Source: Chryseobacterium potabilaquae (GTDB lineage Bacteria > Bacteroidota > Bacteroidia > Flavobacteriales > Weeksellaceae). Taken from it: a DNA stretch of 64,000 nucleotides. The notes beneath the pieces are model-generated. The model made no database searches. It saw only the letters and a list, made by a program, of their open reading frames with translations, and was not told the origin of the DNA. Position 1 is the stretch's first letter; the number at the start of each line of letters is the position of its first letter. The stretch spans positions 42,116 through 106,115 of the forward strand of contig NZ_CACVBR010000009.1 in the NCBI RefSeq assembly GCF_902728265.1, given 5' to 3'. A program made the translations under genes and the position numbers. Positions 7,117-17,812 of this stretch are shown piece after piece.

Positions 7117-8655
7117 ATGAAAAAACTCTACACGGGAGCGCTTACCCTGTGCGCTATTTTTACATTGTATTCACAAGAGATTATCTGGCAAAAAGATATT
7201 AAGTCTTCCACTCAGGATTTTTTAAGCCATATTACCACTACTCTTGACAGACAATATCTAATTACAGGTAGTTCTATTCACAATCAACAAAATGTAGGCC
7301 AGACTCAAAACAATGGCTACGATTTTCATCTGGTCAAGCTTAGTCAGCAAGGTGAACAAGCTTGGGAAAAATATTTCTCAGGAAATCAACACGACTTTTT
7401 ATCGGCTACTGTTGCTACTCAAGATGGAGGGTTTCTTCTTGCCGGAACTTCTTATTCCACCAAAGGATTGGATAAAAAAGAAGACTCTAAAGGAGGTTCG
7501 GATATTTGGGTCATTAGAATTAATGAATTTGGAGATGAACTTTGGCAAAAAACAGTAGGTTCAGCTGCTGAGGAAGAAGCGAGAGCTGTTATTCAAACTA
7601 CCGATTTAGGATTTTTTGTGGCTGGGAATATCCAAAACTCTGATAAAGGATATGGATCAAAAGATGTTCTTATTGTAAGATTGGATAAAAACGGGAAAGA
7701 ATTATCCCAACTTATTTTAGGGGGTAACGGAATTGATGAAGTTGAAAAGATCATTCCAACGCGGGACGGTGGAGCTTTATTAGGGATATATTCTAGAAGT
7801 AAGGCCAGTGGATCAAAGAAAACTGATAATTATGGCGAAGGAGATTATTGGATTGTCAAATTGAATAAAGAAAATAAAGTAGAATGGGAAAAGAATTTTG
7901 GAGGGAGAGATGATGACCATCTTAGAACATTGGCTTTAACTTCATCAGGCTATCTCATTGGTGGTGAGTCTCGATCTGAAAAGTCAGGCAATAAAAGTGT
8001 AGGGCTTGAAGAAGGAACAGATGTGTGGCTGATCTCACTGGATGAAAGAGGCGATGAAATCTGGCAAAAATCTTACAATTTTAAAAACAGAGATGTGCTA
8101 AGAGGGATGAGTGTACTTCATGCATCAGATAATAAATCTTCAAAAGGAATATTATTAGGAGGCTATACTCAGGCAGAGGGTAAAATTGAAGCTAATGATG
8201 GTACATTTTGGATGCTATACCTTGACCCAAATGGTAATGAACAATGGAGAAAATATGTAAAGGGAGATTCAAAGAAAAAGGAGGAAAAACTCTCTGATAT
8301 TACACTTAACAAAGATGGTTCTATTGTATTAGCAGGAACAAGTGGTGAGGAATTAGGAAAGGAAAACTGGAAAATTATCAAGTTAGGAGATAAACAAATC
8401 GATCAATTAATAGAAAAGCAAGATATTAAGATTTATCCGAATCCTGTATCAGACTATGCTTACGTAGAGATAGGTTTTGATTTCAAAGAAGCAGACATTA
8501 TCTTATATGATATGGGTGGAAGGCAATTGCAAAGTCAAAAGACAAAGAATAAGGTGACTAAGATCAATACTCAACCTCTCATTCAGGGAGCTTATTTGAT
8601 TACCATTAAAACAGATACGGATAAAGCGGCGAACGCGAAATTGATTAAGAAATAA
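7117..8655 (+). CDS. Secreted repeat protein with T9SS type A sorting domain
   Basis: A 512-aa exported protein. A signal peptide occupies residues 1-19 (MKKLYTGALTLCAIFTLYSQ). The body consists of repeats of about 50 residues of the form 'DGGFLLAG...DIWVIRIN..GDELWQK', a propeller-like design. The last 75 residues are a type A C-terminal domain for type IX secretion, with IYPNPVSDY from about residue 439 and a final KLIKK. It is the first gene of an operon: the next start lies 9 bases after its stop. Its association with two RHS/YD-repeat genes suggests a surface or secreted partner of that toxin system. Family assignment is firm; the partnership is inferred. Confidence 0.85.
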   Translation: MKKLYTGALTLCAIFTLYSQEIIWQKDIKSSTQDFLSHITTTLDRQYLITGSSIHNQQNVGQTQNNGYDFHLVKLSQQGEQAWEKYFSGNQHDFLSATVATQDGGFLLAGTSYSTKGLDKKEDSKGGSDIWVIRINEFGDELWQKTVGSAAEEEARAVIQTTDLGFFVAGNIQNSDKGYGSKDVLIVRLDKNGKELSQLILGGNGIDEVEKIIPTRDGGALLGIYSRSKASGSKKTDNYGEGDYWIVKLNKENKVEWEKNFGGRDDDHLRTLALTSSGYLIGGESRSEKSGNKSVGLEEGTDVWLISLDERGDEIWQKSYNFKNRDVLRGMSVLHASDNKSSKGILLGGYTQAEGKIEANDGTFWMLYLDPNGNEQWRKYVKGDSKKKEEKLSDITLNKDGSIVLAGTSGEELGKENWKIIKLGDKQIDQLIEKQDIKIYPNPVSDYAYVEIGFDFKEADIILYDMGGRQLQSQKTKNKVTKINTQPLIQGAYLITIKTDTDKAANAKLIKK

Positions 8656-8664
8656 CATACACAT

Positions 8665-11600
8665 ATGAGTAAAAAAATTATTAGTTTTATTTTATTTTCG
8701 ACTACAATTTTTATTTTTGGACAGGGAGGAGGACCCTCTGGCCCGCAAATTACTGGGACTGACCCATCAGTCTTGTCAAATATACTTCCACCATCCGCCG
8801 AAGCCTATAAATTGGGAAGCTATGGAAATATTCCGGTAAGTCTTTTTACAGGTACTGCCAATATCAATATTCCTTTAACGGAATATAAAACTAAAAGTTT
8901 AAGTCTTCCTCTTTCTCTTAGCTATGCTTCAAATGGGATAAAGATTGATGATATGAATGGTTCTACGGGACTTGGATGGAGCCTAATAACGGGGGGTATT
9001 ATTACCAGAACAATTAGAGATTTGCCAGATGAAGATAATACAAATATATCTTTCCCTGCCAATATTGATAGTTTAGGAGTTCGTCATCCTATTGTTATGC
9101 AATATTTGCAAGATGCTTCTAATGATTTGGTAGATTCCGAACAAGATATGTATATGGCCAATTTTAATGGTAATAATTTTCGTTTTGTTTTTGATAGAAG
9201 AGGGATGCCTATCATATATTCTCAAAGAGATATTATTATTGAAGGGCAAAGTGGAGGAGATTCATTTACAATAACCATGGAAGATGGTATTAAATATTAT
9301 TTTGCAGATAAAGAAATAACAACGAATCGTACTGCAGGAGAAGGACACTCTATTCCATCAATGAGTACGACAGCCTGGTATCTTACTAAAATTCTAAATC
9401 CATCAACGGGTGAAGAAATTATTATTGAAAACCAAAATGCTGGGTATTCGACTATATTAAGTAATTCTCAAGTAATGAAGTATACTTCAGGACCACCACA
9501 GAAATCTGAATGCGGAAATATAGACTTTTATATTCCACCAATAATGGGAGGTTTGATCGGCCATTTACAGTCTGTAAATGGAAGGCAGATCAAAAAGATT
9601 TACAGTAATAATCCCACTTTTGGAGAAATTATTTTTGAATATACTTCATATATAGGATCAGAAGATTATCAAAAACTTACTAAAGTTGTAAAAAAGATAA
9701 ATACAATACTGTTAAATGAAATTAATTTTGATTATATATTAACTGCTAACAAAAGATTATTTTTAAGTAGTGTTAATGATAAAATTTCTAAAGCAGTACA
9801 TTCTTTTGAATATATAAACCCTGAAGAACTTCCTGTAAGGCTCTCATTCGCGAGAGATAGTGGAGGCTATTATAATGGTGCCTTAAACAATAGTAGTCTC
9901 ATTCCCAAACTTCCTTCCGAATCTTTCGTCTATACAGGTGCTTCTCAGGAAGTATCTCCTTTAAAATCTCAGGTGGGAATGTTAGCGAAAATCACATACC
10001 CTACGAAAGGAAATTCCATGTTTTTTTATGAAAACCACACTTCGGTGAAAAATAAAATTATTTTTCCTGGTGAATCGAAAGGATTTTCGATTGGAGCTCA
10101 AAGTGTAGATATTGATTTTGGAAGTCCTCAGCAGACAAAATCAGAAACTATTAACTCTATTCGTGATGAAGAAATAAAATTAGGTGGATCGGCATCTTTT
10201 AATTCAACCAAATGTGACCCTAATCTAAATGTTCAAGGTAAACATAGAGCTTTGGTGACACTTAAGCGGCCAAATGGAACGCTAATACCTTTTTATACCA
10301 AATCCCCAAATGGAGTTGAAGTTGTGGTAGGAACCACTTTTATGTTACCTGTTAATGGAAATGTTTTTTATGCTAAAATTTCTAAGGATGAAATGTTGAA
10401 ACTGACAATTTCGACAGCTTTTGAATGTACTAGATCGTCCGTAGCAACTAGTTATACGGTTGCTGAACCAATATATGGAAACGTTCAAGTAGATATTGCT
10501 GGTTTGAGAATAAATAAAATTATAGACAATTCTGAAAATGGTATTGCTACTACGAGAAAGTTTATTTATAAAGATCTTAATGATCAATTTTCCAATGCAG
10601 TAGTCACTAGGGAACCTATTTTTACACAAGGATTATATAAAACAAAAACTTGTGTTCGGAATCCTCCCGCAGGGTCAACCACAACAGGACCAATTGCATA
10701 TGGATTAGAAAGGTTTATATATAATGTTTTAACTTCATCAAATATTAATCAGCTGAATGCTCTACATCCCAATGTATTTTATAAAACAGTTCAGGAAATA
10801 GTTGAGGGTAAATCTACGATTGTCCATAATTATTCTATTGATACCGATTATTTTGGGAAGATGATTTATGGAGGAGACATAAAGTCTGCGCCTTGGACGA
10901 ATTTTGGATGGAATAATGGCCGAGAGATTCTTACAAAATATTTGGATAGTAATAATAATCTGATAAAAACAGTAGAGATGAATTATGAAGAAGATAAAAA
11001 GCGTAAAATTCAGATTGATGGTTTAGCAATTAGAAAAAATTATGAGGATCCAGTAGTACATGATGTTGTTCAAAGATGTAAAGCGGAAGATTTAAATTCA
11101 ACATTGGATGTTACCTATTGTATTACAAAACACTCACATACATATTCTACTACGGATTGGTACAAAAACTGTCATTCCTTTGGTGCTCAAAATATCACCC
11201 AAACACATAAAGGTATTTGTTTTGGTAAAAATGTTGGTGATGTGGTAATTATAGATGATAGGTTGGATAATCTTGATGTAGTACAGTATAAAAATATTTC
11301 CCATTTTGATTATCTAAAGTCACAAAAAATAACAGAATATTTAGAGGGGGTAGCGATGAAAACAGAAACAGAATATTTTTATAATAATTTTTTTCATCAT
11401 CAGCTTACCAACAAAAAAACAATTACCCCGGATTTAGTGATTAATGAATCTGGTTATAAGTATGCACATGAAAAAGGAAATCAATTAATGATGAATAGAA
11501 ACATGATTGGGATTCCCTTGGAAACTACTTATACACAAACAAATGGAAATGCAACTATAAACCTTGATAAAACTGAAACAGTTTATCCGCTGTCTTTACC

Positions 11601-12111
11601 AACATCTCAAACAGGAAATTTAGTGTTACCACTATCTATAAAGTCTTATGATAAGTTAAATAGTAATTTATTTTTAGATGCAATAACTTATGATAGATAT
11701 GATGATACAGGGAATATTATTCAATATACAGCAAAAGATGGAAATCCGGTAAGTATTATTTTTGGCTACAATAAGACCTTTCCCATTGCAAAAATAGAAG
11801 GGATGAATTATGACCAACTTGTGTCTACTGGTGCGATATCTTCTATCATTGCAGTTTCTAATGAAAATGTTTCTGATCCTATGAAAGAAAGTTTCCTTCT
11901 TAATGCATTAAATAATTTCAGAACACAATCATTATTAGTAGGCAAAAAAATTACCACTTATACATATAATCCTCTGATCGGAGTGACAAGTATTACCCCA
12001 ACATCAGGAGTCAGAGAAAACTATATCTATGATTCGGCTAATAGACTTGAAAAAGTAGTTGATGTGAATGGTAAAGTGTTGAAAGAATATAAATACAATT
12101 ACAAGAACTAA
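8665..12111 (+). CDS. SpvB/TcB-like YD-repeat protein, first of an RHS pair
   Basis: A 1148-aa exported protein with signal peptide ([20 protein letters not shown]). The N-terminus (about 50-120) has the SpvB/TcB-type opening [18 protein letters not shown] ... [10 protein letters not shown] ... [10 protein letters not shown]. The remainder is long beta-rich sequence with Tyr-Asp patterns, ending in YD-type repeats ([19 protein letters not shown]). In Tc toxins TcB and TcC together build the hollow shell that encloses the toxic C-terminus. This protein could be the TcB-like half and the next gene, 2 bases downstream, the TcC-like half. That model is inference. Some homologues are annotated only as RHS-associated proteins. 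Confidence 0.75.
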   Translation: MSKKIISFILFSTTIFIFGQGGGPSGPQITGTDPSVLSNILPPSAEAYKLGSYGNIPVSLFTGTANINIPLTEYKTKSLSLPLSLSYASNGIKIDDMNGSTGLGWSLITGGIITRTIRDLPDEDNTNISFPANIDSLGVRHPIVMQYLQDASNDLVDSEQDMYMANFNGNNFRFVFDRRGMPIIYSQRDIIIEGQSGGDSFTITMEDGIKYYFADKEITTNRTAGEGHSIPSMSTTAWYLTKILNPSTGEEIIIENQNAGYSTILSNSQVMKYTSGPPQKSECGNIDFYIPPIMGGLIGHLQSVNGRQIKKIYSNNPTFGEIIFEYTSYIGSEDYQKLTKVVKKINTILLNEINFDYILTANKRLFLSSVNDKISKAVHSFEYINPEELPVRLSFARDSGGYYNGALNNSSLIPKLPSESFVYTGASQEVSPLKSQVGMLAKITYPTKGNSMFFYENHTSVKNKIIFPGESKGFSIGAQSVDIDFGSPQQTKSETINSIRDEEIKLGGSASFNSTKCDPNLNVQGKHRALVTLKRPNGTLIPFYTKSPNGVEVVVGTTFMLPVNGNVFYAKISKDEMLKLTISTAFECTRSSVATSYTVAEPIYGNVQVDIAGLRINKIIDNSENGIATTRKFIYKDLNDQFSNAVVTREPIFTQGLYKTKTCVRNPPAGSTTTGPIAYGLERFIYNVLTSSNINQLNALHPNVFYKTVQEIVEGKSTIVHNYSIDTDYFGKMIYGGDIKSAPWTNFGWNNGREILTKYLDSNNNLIKTVEMNYEEDKKRKIQIDGLAIRKNYEDPVVHDVVQRCKAEDLNSTLDVTYCITKHSHTYSTTDWYKNCHSFGAQNITQTHKGICFGKNVGDVVIIDDRLDNLDVVQYKNISHFDYLKSQKITEYLEGVAMKTETEYFYNNFFHHQLTNKKTITPDLVINESGYKYAHEKGNQLMMNRNMIGIPLETTYTQTNGNATINLDKTETVYPLSLPTSQTGNLVLPLSIKSYDKLNSNLFLDAITYDRYDDTGNIIQYTAKDGNPVSIIFGYNKTFPIAKIEGMNYDQLVSTGAISSIIAVSNENVSDPMKESFLLNALNNFRTQSLLVGKKITTYTYNPLIGVTSITPTSGVRENYIYDSANRLEKVVDVNGKVLKEYKYNYKN

Positions 12112-12113
12112 TA

Positions 12114-15100
12114 ATGAACAGAAAATTAAAAACAATTATATCTGTCAGTGCTTTTTTGGTGGCAGGATTACTCCCTGCCCAATTAAGTCCTACTGAAAAC
12201 TATGTGTCTTCAAAAACGTATCTTTCAGACCCAACCCAACCCAATGTGAAAGCTTCAGAAACGGTTCAGTATTTTGATGGATTAGGAAGACCTAAACAGG
12301 TAGTTAATGTTAAAGCTTCTCCATCGGGTAAGGATGTGGTCACCCATATTGAATATGATGCATTTGGAAGACAATCCAAAGACTATTTGCCAGTCCCTCA
12401 GTCATCAACCGGAAACGGAGCGATAGTTTCCAATCCCTTAGGAAATGCCTCTTCTATTTATGGAGCTGAAAAGATCTATTCCGAAAAAGTATTGGAAAAA
12501 TCTCCATTAGATAGATTACAACAACAAATTCAGGTAGGAAACGATTGGACCAATAAGCCTGTAAAGTTTGATTATAGTGCTAATATAGCGGATGAAGTCA
12601 TAAAATATACCACCACTACCACTTGGGAGAATAATGCTACAAAATCCTCCATAGAATATAAAGGAACTTATGGAGCTAACCAACTTTACAAGAATACGGT
12701 TACTGATGAAGATGGGAATAAAACCATTGAATTTAAAAATGGTATAGGGCAATTGCTTTTGGTAAGAAAAGTATTAAGTACTACTGAAAATGCAGATACT
12801 TATTATGTTTATAATGAATATAATCAATTGGCATGGGTAATTCCACCACTTCTTTCCAAAAAGAAGACCTGGGATTTAGCAGATCAACACGCTTTGGCTT
12901 ATGAATACCGTTATGATGGAAGAAGCAGATTGGTTGAGAAGAAACTTCCCGGTAAAGGTTGGGAACATATGGTGTATGATAAAGCAGACCGCCTTGTCTT
13001 TACTCAGGATGAACTCATGAGAGCACAAAATAAATGGTTTTTCAATAAATATGATTTATTTGGAAGAGTGATTATCACTGGAATCGTAGGAGGAACTTCT
13101 CGAACAGATATGCAGAATATGATTGCTAACAATGTGATTGTTGAAAACCGAAATCCTCCAGGATTTACCAAGAATGGAATGTCGATTCAATATACCAATA
13201 ATCATTTTCCTTATCTTGAAACTGTATTATCAGTGAACTATTATGATACTTATCCGATTGAAGCTCCTGCTATTCCTCCAATTATCTTGGGTCAACATAC
13301 CTTATCTCAAATAGGAGTAGGTAATGATATTACTTCTACGAATGGCTTTTTAGTTGCATCATATGTTAAATATATTGAAAATGATCTTTGGGAGAGAACC
13401 TATCATTATTATGATTCAAAAGGGATTTTGATCTCAACGAATAAGATTGATCAATTGGGAGGATATACACGAATTGAAACCGAGCTTGATTTTGGAGGAG
13501 TACCCTTAAGAAAAAACACCTATCATTTAAGAAAGCGAGGAGATATTGAAGTCACCATAAAAGAAAGGTTTGTGTATGACAGTCAAAATAGACTTTTACA
13601 ACATTTTCATCAAGTAAATGATAATCCTGAGGAAATCTTAGCTCAGAATAGTTATAATGAACTTTCTCAATTACAAATTAAGAAAGTAGGAGGAGTAAGC
13701 CCAACCAGCCCGATTCAAACCATAGATTATAAATATAACATCAGAGGATGGATGACTAAGATCAATGATCCTTCTAATTTGAATGGAAAGTTGTTTGGAT
13801 ATGAGATCAAATATCATAATCCAATCAATACTTCTTTTTCTCATTCTCAATATAATGGAAATATCACAGAGATTGATTGGAAGACTTCGAATGATAATAT
13901 ACTGAAAAGATATTCTTACAGTTATGATTCTTTAAACAGACTTTCATTCGGGCACTATTCTGAACCTAATAGTACAATTCCGCAGGAAGATCATTTTGGA
14001 GAAACTGCAGAGTATGATTTAAATGGAAATATTACTCATTTGTATCGAAATGCTAAAAATCCGAATGGCTTAGCGATGCAGATTGATAATCTTACTTATA
14101 CCTACTTAGGAAATAGATTGACTAAGGTAGCTGACGCCACTCAAAACTCTTATGGATATTCCGGAACAGGAAATCCTATAGGTTATGACAATAATGGAAA
14201 TATGATCAGTCATCCTGATAAAGGAATTAATAGTATCAGCTATAATTTCTTGAATCTTCCGGCAGAAATTAAAGAGAATTCCGGGAATACAAATGCTGCT
14301 ATTACTCGTTATATATATCGAGCAGATGGAGTGAAGGTTGCAAAAAATTATATTCTTGGAGGGACTACAAAAGAAACACAATATCTAGATGGGTTTCAAT
14401 ATGATAATAGTGGAACTTCTAATGTATTGGCTTCATCTTCCTCATTAAAGTTTGTTCCTACAGCCGAAGGATACTTCGATTTTATAAAAAATAAGTATAT
14501 TTACAATTATACAGACCATTTGGGAAATGTGCGTTTAAGCTATTTTAACAATGGAGCGAGCGTAGAAGTTCTTGAAGAAAATAACTATTATCCCTTTGGA
14601 TTAAAGCACCAAGGGTATAATATACTGAGTGGAAATTCGAGCTATCAGTATAAGTACAACGGAAAGGAGTTGCAGGAGACAGGAATGTACGACTACGGCG
14701 CAAGAATGTATATGCCGGATATCGGAAGATGGGGTGTGGTTGATCCTAGAAGTCAATACACTCATGAAGCTTACAGTTATGTTTGGAACAATCCCATATC
14801 TTTTAATGATCCAACAGGAATGACAGGTGAGCCATGTGAAGGTTGTCCTAAACCTGATTTGAAAAAAATCTACGATGGAGGTAAAATAGAAGGAGTAACT
14901 ATTACTATTCACAGACCTATAAACATACAGCCAAAAGGACTTGATTTTTCATCATCTTCCACTTATGCAGCTGGTGCCATGATGCTTGGACGGTTTAATT
15001 TTGCAGGTCTTGCTTTGACAGGAATAGCAGCAATCATTTTACCGAAAACTCCTGAAATATATCAGGCTATATCAGGCTATAGAGTTGAGCAAATGACAAT

Positions 15101-15476
15101 CGATTTATCTCCGAAAGCACTTCCTGCGCATTTTGCACAAGGCCAAGATGAAGCTGAGGAAGATACTACTGATGTTAATAATGTTCAAGTACCTGAAGAA
15201 GGAAAGAGAAGAAAAAATAGAATACCTGATAAAGGGGAACCTAATACGGTTGAAATTAATGACCCTAAGACTACATCAAAAAAATATGGTCCAGATGGAA
15301 ATGTACAAAAGGAATATAATAAAGGACATGGACCTAATTATCCTAAAAATGAACAAGATGATCATATTCATGATTATAAACCTAATCCTCATAACCCTAC
15401 AGGGCGAGGAGTGAGACAACCAGGCAGAGCACCTAAAAAAGGAGAACTTTTAAGAGATTTTGGAATAAGACAATAA
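12114..15476 (+). CDS. RHS-repeat core protein (DUF6443) with variable C-terminal toxin-like tail
   Basis: A 1120-aa exported protein (signal peptide to about residue 23, ending LLPAQ). It starts with a DUF6443-type region ([18 protein letters not shown]), continues with YD/RHS repeats, and reaches the RHS core signature: [39 protein letters not shown] and finally NDPTGM at about 898-903. The core usually ends there and variable toxin domains begin. The following 217 residues hold a hydrophobic stretch (about 950-990) and a polar tail with [19 protein letters not shown] and [11 protein letters not shown]. This tail resembles polymorphic-toxin C-termini; I cannot assign the toxin class. A small acidic protein follows 5 bases downstream. 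Confidence 0.82.
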   Translation: MNRKLKTIISVSAFLVAGLLPAQLSPTENYVSSKTYLSDPTQPNVKASETVQYFDGLGRPKQVVNVKASPSGKDVVTHIEYDAFGRQSKDYLPVPQSSTGNGAIVSNPLGNASSIYGAEKIYSEKVLEKSPLDRLQQQIQVGNDWTNKPVKFDYSANIADEVIKYTTTTTWENNATKSSIEYKGTYGANQLYKNTVTDEDGNKTIEFKNGIGQLLLVRKVLSTTENADTYYVYNEYNQLAWVIPPLLSKKKTWDLADQHALAYEYRYDGRSRLVEKKLPGKGWEHMVYDKADRLVFTQDELMRAQNKWFFNKYDLFGRVIITGIVGGTSRTDMQNMIANNVIVENRNPPGFTKNGMSIQYTNNHFPYLETVLSVNYYDTYPIEAPAIPPIILGQHTLSQIGVGNDITSTNGFLVASYVKYIENDLWERTYHYYDSKGILISTNKIDQLGGYTRIETELDFGGVPLRKNTYHLRKRGDIEVTIKERFVYDSQNRLLQHFHQVNDNPEEILAQNSYNELSQLQIKKVGGVSPTSPIQTIDYKYNIRGWMTKINDPSNLNGKLFGYEIKYHNPINTSFSHSQYNGNITEIDWKTSNDNILKRYSYSYDSLNRLSFGHYSEPNSTIPQEDHFGETAEYDLNGNITHLYRNAKNPNGLAMQIDNLTYTYLGNRLTKVADATQNSYGYSGTGNPIGYDNNGNMISHPDKGINSISYNFLNLPAEIKENSGNTNAAITRYIYRADGVKVAKNYILGGTTKETQYLDGFQYDNSGTSNVLASSSSLKFVPTAEGYFDFIKNKYIYNYTDHLGNVRLSYFNNGASVEVLEENNYYPFGLKHQGYNILSGNSSYQYKYNGKELQETGMYDYGARMYMPDIGRWGVVDPRSQYTHEAYSYVWNNPISFNDPTGMTGEPCEGCPKPDLKKIYDGGKIEGVTITIHRPINIQPKGLDFSSSSTYAAGAMMLGRFNFAGLALTGIAAIILPKTPEIYQAISGYRVEQMTIDLSPKALPAHFAQGQDEAEEDTTDVNNVQVPEEGKRRKNRIPDKGEPNTVEINDPKTTSKKYGPDGNVQKEYNKGHGPNYPKNEQDDHIHDYKPNPHNPTGRGVRQPGRAPKKGELLRDFGIRQ

Positions 15477-15481
15477 TAATT

Positions 15482-15856
15482 ATGGATATAACAAAGAATG
15501 CCGTAGAGATTTTTATGAGTGAAAACTCATTAATTAGTACATCTATTGAAGAAGTAAAACTTAATAATGATGAATTTGGAGAACTAAAAATACAAATTAC
15601 AATAAGTGGTTTCTCAAAGAAAAGTAAATATTTAAAAATTAATTTATTATTTAGTGAAATTATAGAGTTTAAGTTCTATTATAGTAATATTTATAATTTT
15701 TATAATATTGAAAATTTAAAATTGTTACATATTAATGATCAGATTTATATAAGCTTTGATCCTGATGATGGTGATAACGAAAAATCAGAGGATGATTCTG
15801 ATTTTATACTTGCTAAAAAACTTGAACTATTTTCCTCCGCTGGCGCAAGCTTGTAG
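15482..15856 (+). CDS. Probable immunity protein of the RHS toxin
   Basis: A 124-aa small, acidic, cytoplasmic protein with no signal peptide. The motif SFDPDDGDNEKSEDDSDF is strongly acidic. It starts 5 bases after the RHS gene, the usual position of a polymorphic-toxin immunity gene. No named domain is recognised. Its last residues (FSSAGASL) come from a stretch (about 15834-15862) that is much richer in G+C than the rest of the gene, which suggests that the original 3' end was replaced during cassette exchange. Function is inferred from position and charge. Confidence 0.65.
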   Translation: MDITKNAVEIFMSENSLISTSIEEVKLNNDEFGELKIQITISGFSKKSKYLKINLLFSEIIEFKFYYSNIYNFYNIENLKLLHINDQIYISFDPDDGDNEKSEDDSDFILAKKLELFSSAGASL

Positions 15857-15878
15857 TTCGTTCTATTGAAAATAAAAA

Positions 15879-15908
15879 AAACCGCCTCAGTTGTGAGACG
15901 GTTTCTTT
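15879..15908 (+). terminator. Terminator of the T9SS/RHS operon
   Basis: AAACCGCCTC (15879-15888) pairs with GAGACGGTTT (15895-15904) with one mismatch, and TTT residues follow. It ends the four-gene operon. Confidence 0.7.
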
Positions 15909-15978
15909 GTGTTATCTAAAAGCCTGTTTGGTTTTAAAGTTTTGGATGATATTGTCAACAAGGAAGAACAGATATTTC

Positions 15979-16120
15979 TTAGTATCGGTAATCTAGCTTG
16001 TCGATGTCCTCAATGCGCTTCATTACTTCTTTGTCGTAGGAAGAAATCTCGCCTTCCCTGATTACTTTATTTTTTCTTTAACTGGTACGAGCTTTTATGG
16101 ATGATTACCTTTTTAGCCAT
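15979..16120 (-). pseudogene. Remnant of a small unrecognised gene, frame broken
   Basis: On the minus strand an ATG at 16120 opens MAKKVIIHKSSYQLKKK and stops. The neighbouring frame continues as KVIREGEISSYDKEVMKRIE... and ends YRY-stop at 15979. Removing one A from the run of six would fuse both into a 46-codon frame. The codons are unlike random AT-rich sequence. I do not recognise the protein; it lies between the RHS operon and metQ and may be cassette debris. Confidence 0.3.
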
Positions 16121-16177
16121 CCTCTTTCATACTATAAAAAAATTCTTTTTTCTATCTGGAAACGTAGTAAACCTAAC

Positions 16178-16990
16178 TTAATCCCATCCCTTAATAGCCC
16201 CTCCTTTAAAGATTTCTTCGGCTTTTTGTACCACCTCATTAGATTCATAAGCTTTTACAAAATTTTGAACTTTTTCGGAATGTTGATTGTCGTATCTGGC
16301 TACAATAACATTGACATAAGGAGAGTCTTTGCCTTCTTTCAGAATTCCTTGGGTTTGAGGATCTAATCCCGCTTGTGCAGCAAAATTATTATTAATAATA
16401 GCTAACATCACATCCTTATCATCTAATACTCTTGGAATTTGAGGTGCTTCAATTTCGATGATTTTTAATTGCTTAGGATTATCTACGATGTCCGTTACTT
16501 TAGGTAATAATCCTATTCCTTCCTTTAGTTTTAATAGATTAGCTTTCTGTAAAAGGAGTAATGAGCGTCCACCATTGGTAGGATCATTAGGAATAACAAT
16601 TGTACTTCCATTGCTCAGGTCATTAATGTTTTTTATTTTTTTAGAATAGGCGACAATAGGATACACAAAAGTATTACCTACTACAGCTAATTTATATCCT
16701 CTTTGTTTGGACTGTTCATTGAGATAAGGAATATGTTGGAAAGCATTGGCATCAATATCTCCGTTATTTAAGGCTTCATTAGGAACTACATAATCATTGA
16801 AGGTAATGAGCTCTACATCAAGATTATATTTTTCTTTGGCTACTTTTTTTGCTGTTTCGGCAATTTCTTGTTCCGGTCCGGATGTGATGCCTACTTTAAT
16901 ATAATGAGGATCATCTTTTTTAGAGGATTGACAAGCAGCTAATACTACTACACTAATAATTAAGAGAATGAAAGATTTTATTTTTATCAT
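16178..16990 (-). CDS. metQ: Methionine ABC transporter substrate-binding lipoprotein
   Basis: A 270-aa NlpA/MetQ-family lipoprotein. The signal peptide ends in the lipobox LAAC with Cys20. Family motifs follow: KVGITSGPEQEIAE, a segment NEALNNGDIDANAFQHIPYL that matches the MetQ ligand loop, and PNDPTNGGRSLLLLQ. It captures methionine for the MetNI importer. It is the last gene of a metN-metI-metQ unit, separated from metI by 165 bases. In flavobacteria the lipoprotein is anchored to the cytoplasmic or outer membrane; which is not visible here. Confidence 0.92.
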   Translation of the reverse strand: MIKIKSFILLIISVVVLAACQSSKKDDPHYIKVGITSGPEQEIAETAKKVAKEKYNLDVELITFNDYVVPNEALNNGDIDANAFQHIPYLNEQSKQRGYKLAVVGNTFVYPIVAYSKKIKNINDLSNGSTIVIPNDPTNGGRSLLLLQKANLLKLKEGIGLLPKVTDIVDNPKQLKIIEIEAPQIPRVLDDKDVMLAIINNNFAAQAGLDPQTQGILKEGKDSPYVNVIVARYDNQHSEKVQNFVKAYESNEVVQKAEEIFKGGAIKGWD

Positions 16991-17155
16991 GATAAATTTT
17001 TTTATGTTAAAATGGTAAAAAGGCGAAATTACAAAACAGCTGAATGGTTGATATAGGATGAGTACCTTTCAGGATATTCGCCTTTTTTACCAAGAGGTGG
17101 CTTAGATTTCAAAGCCACGATACTATTTCAAATCAACACTTATAAATTGTTATAA

Positions 17156-17812
17156 TTAACGATGATCAAATCGTTTGGAAAGCTTATCACCGGAGAATTG
17201 AATAATAAATACAATGATGACGAGCAACCCTAAAACCAAGTTCATAATAAGAGCATCATATCCAATGTATCCGTATTGATATCCAATCTGTCCCAATCCA
17301 CCAGCACCCACTGCTCCTCCCATAGCAGAATATCCAACTAATGTAATTAAAGTAATCGTTGCATTATTGATTAATGAAGGAAGGGCTTCAGGTAATAATA
17401 CTTTTGTAATAATTTGAAAGGGGGTAGCTCCCAAAGCTTTCGCTGTTTCAGTCAGGCCATGAGGAATTTCCAAAAAACTATTCTCAACCAATCTTGCAAT
17501 AAAAGGAGCTACACCAATACTTAACGGGACTAAGGCAGCATTAGCTCCAATTGATGTTCCCACAACCATTCTTGTAAATGGAATCATCCAAACAATTAAA
17601 ATAATAAAGGGAATAGCCCGAAAAATATTAACACCAATGGATAAAATTCGATGATATATAGGATTCTCTAGCAGTTGATCTTTTCTGGTCAGAAATAAAA
17701 GAATTCCTAAAGGGAGTCCTAAAACAAATCCCAAAAAACCTGAAATCCCTGTCATAAAAACAGTTTCCCAAATACCCTGTGACAAAAGTGAAATCATTGA
17801 ATCATTAAGCAT
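17156..17812 (-). CDS. metI: Methionine ABC transporter permease
   Basis: A 218-aa BPD-type inner-membrane permease with about five hydrophobic helices. The coupling (EAA) loop reads GLTETAKALGATPFQIITKVLLPEAL at about 120-145, and the C-terminal GLGQIGYQYGYIGYDALIM is typical of MetI. It forms the channel of the methionine importer with MetN. Its start overlaps the metN stop by 8 bases, so translation is probably coupled. Confidence 0.92.
   Translation of the reverse strand: MLNDSMISLLSQGIWETVFMTGISGFLGFVLGLPLGILLFLTRKDQLLENPIYHRILSIGVNIFRAIPFIILIVWMIPFTRMVVGTSIGANAALVPLSIGVAPFIARLVENSFLEIPHGLTETAKALGATPFQIITKVLLPEALPSLINNATITLITLVGYSAMGGAVGAGGLGQIGYQYGYIGYDALIMNLVLGLLVIIVFIIQFSGDKLSKRFDHR

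Noticed and set aside
12516..12752. Open frame on the minus strand inside the RHS gene
   Set aside because: It lies wholly within a well-supported RHS coding sequence and has no domain or start context; a frame shadow.
15482..16177. CRISPR or tandem repeats in the intergenic regions
   Set aside because: No regularly spaced direct repeats were found here or elsewhere in the window.
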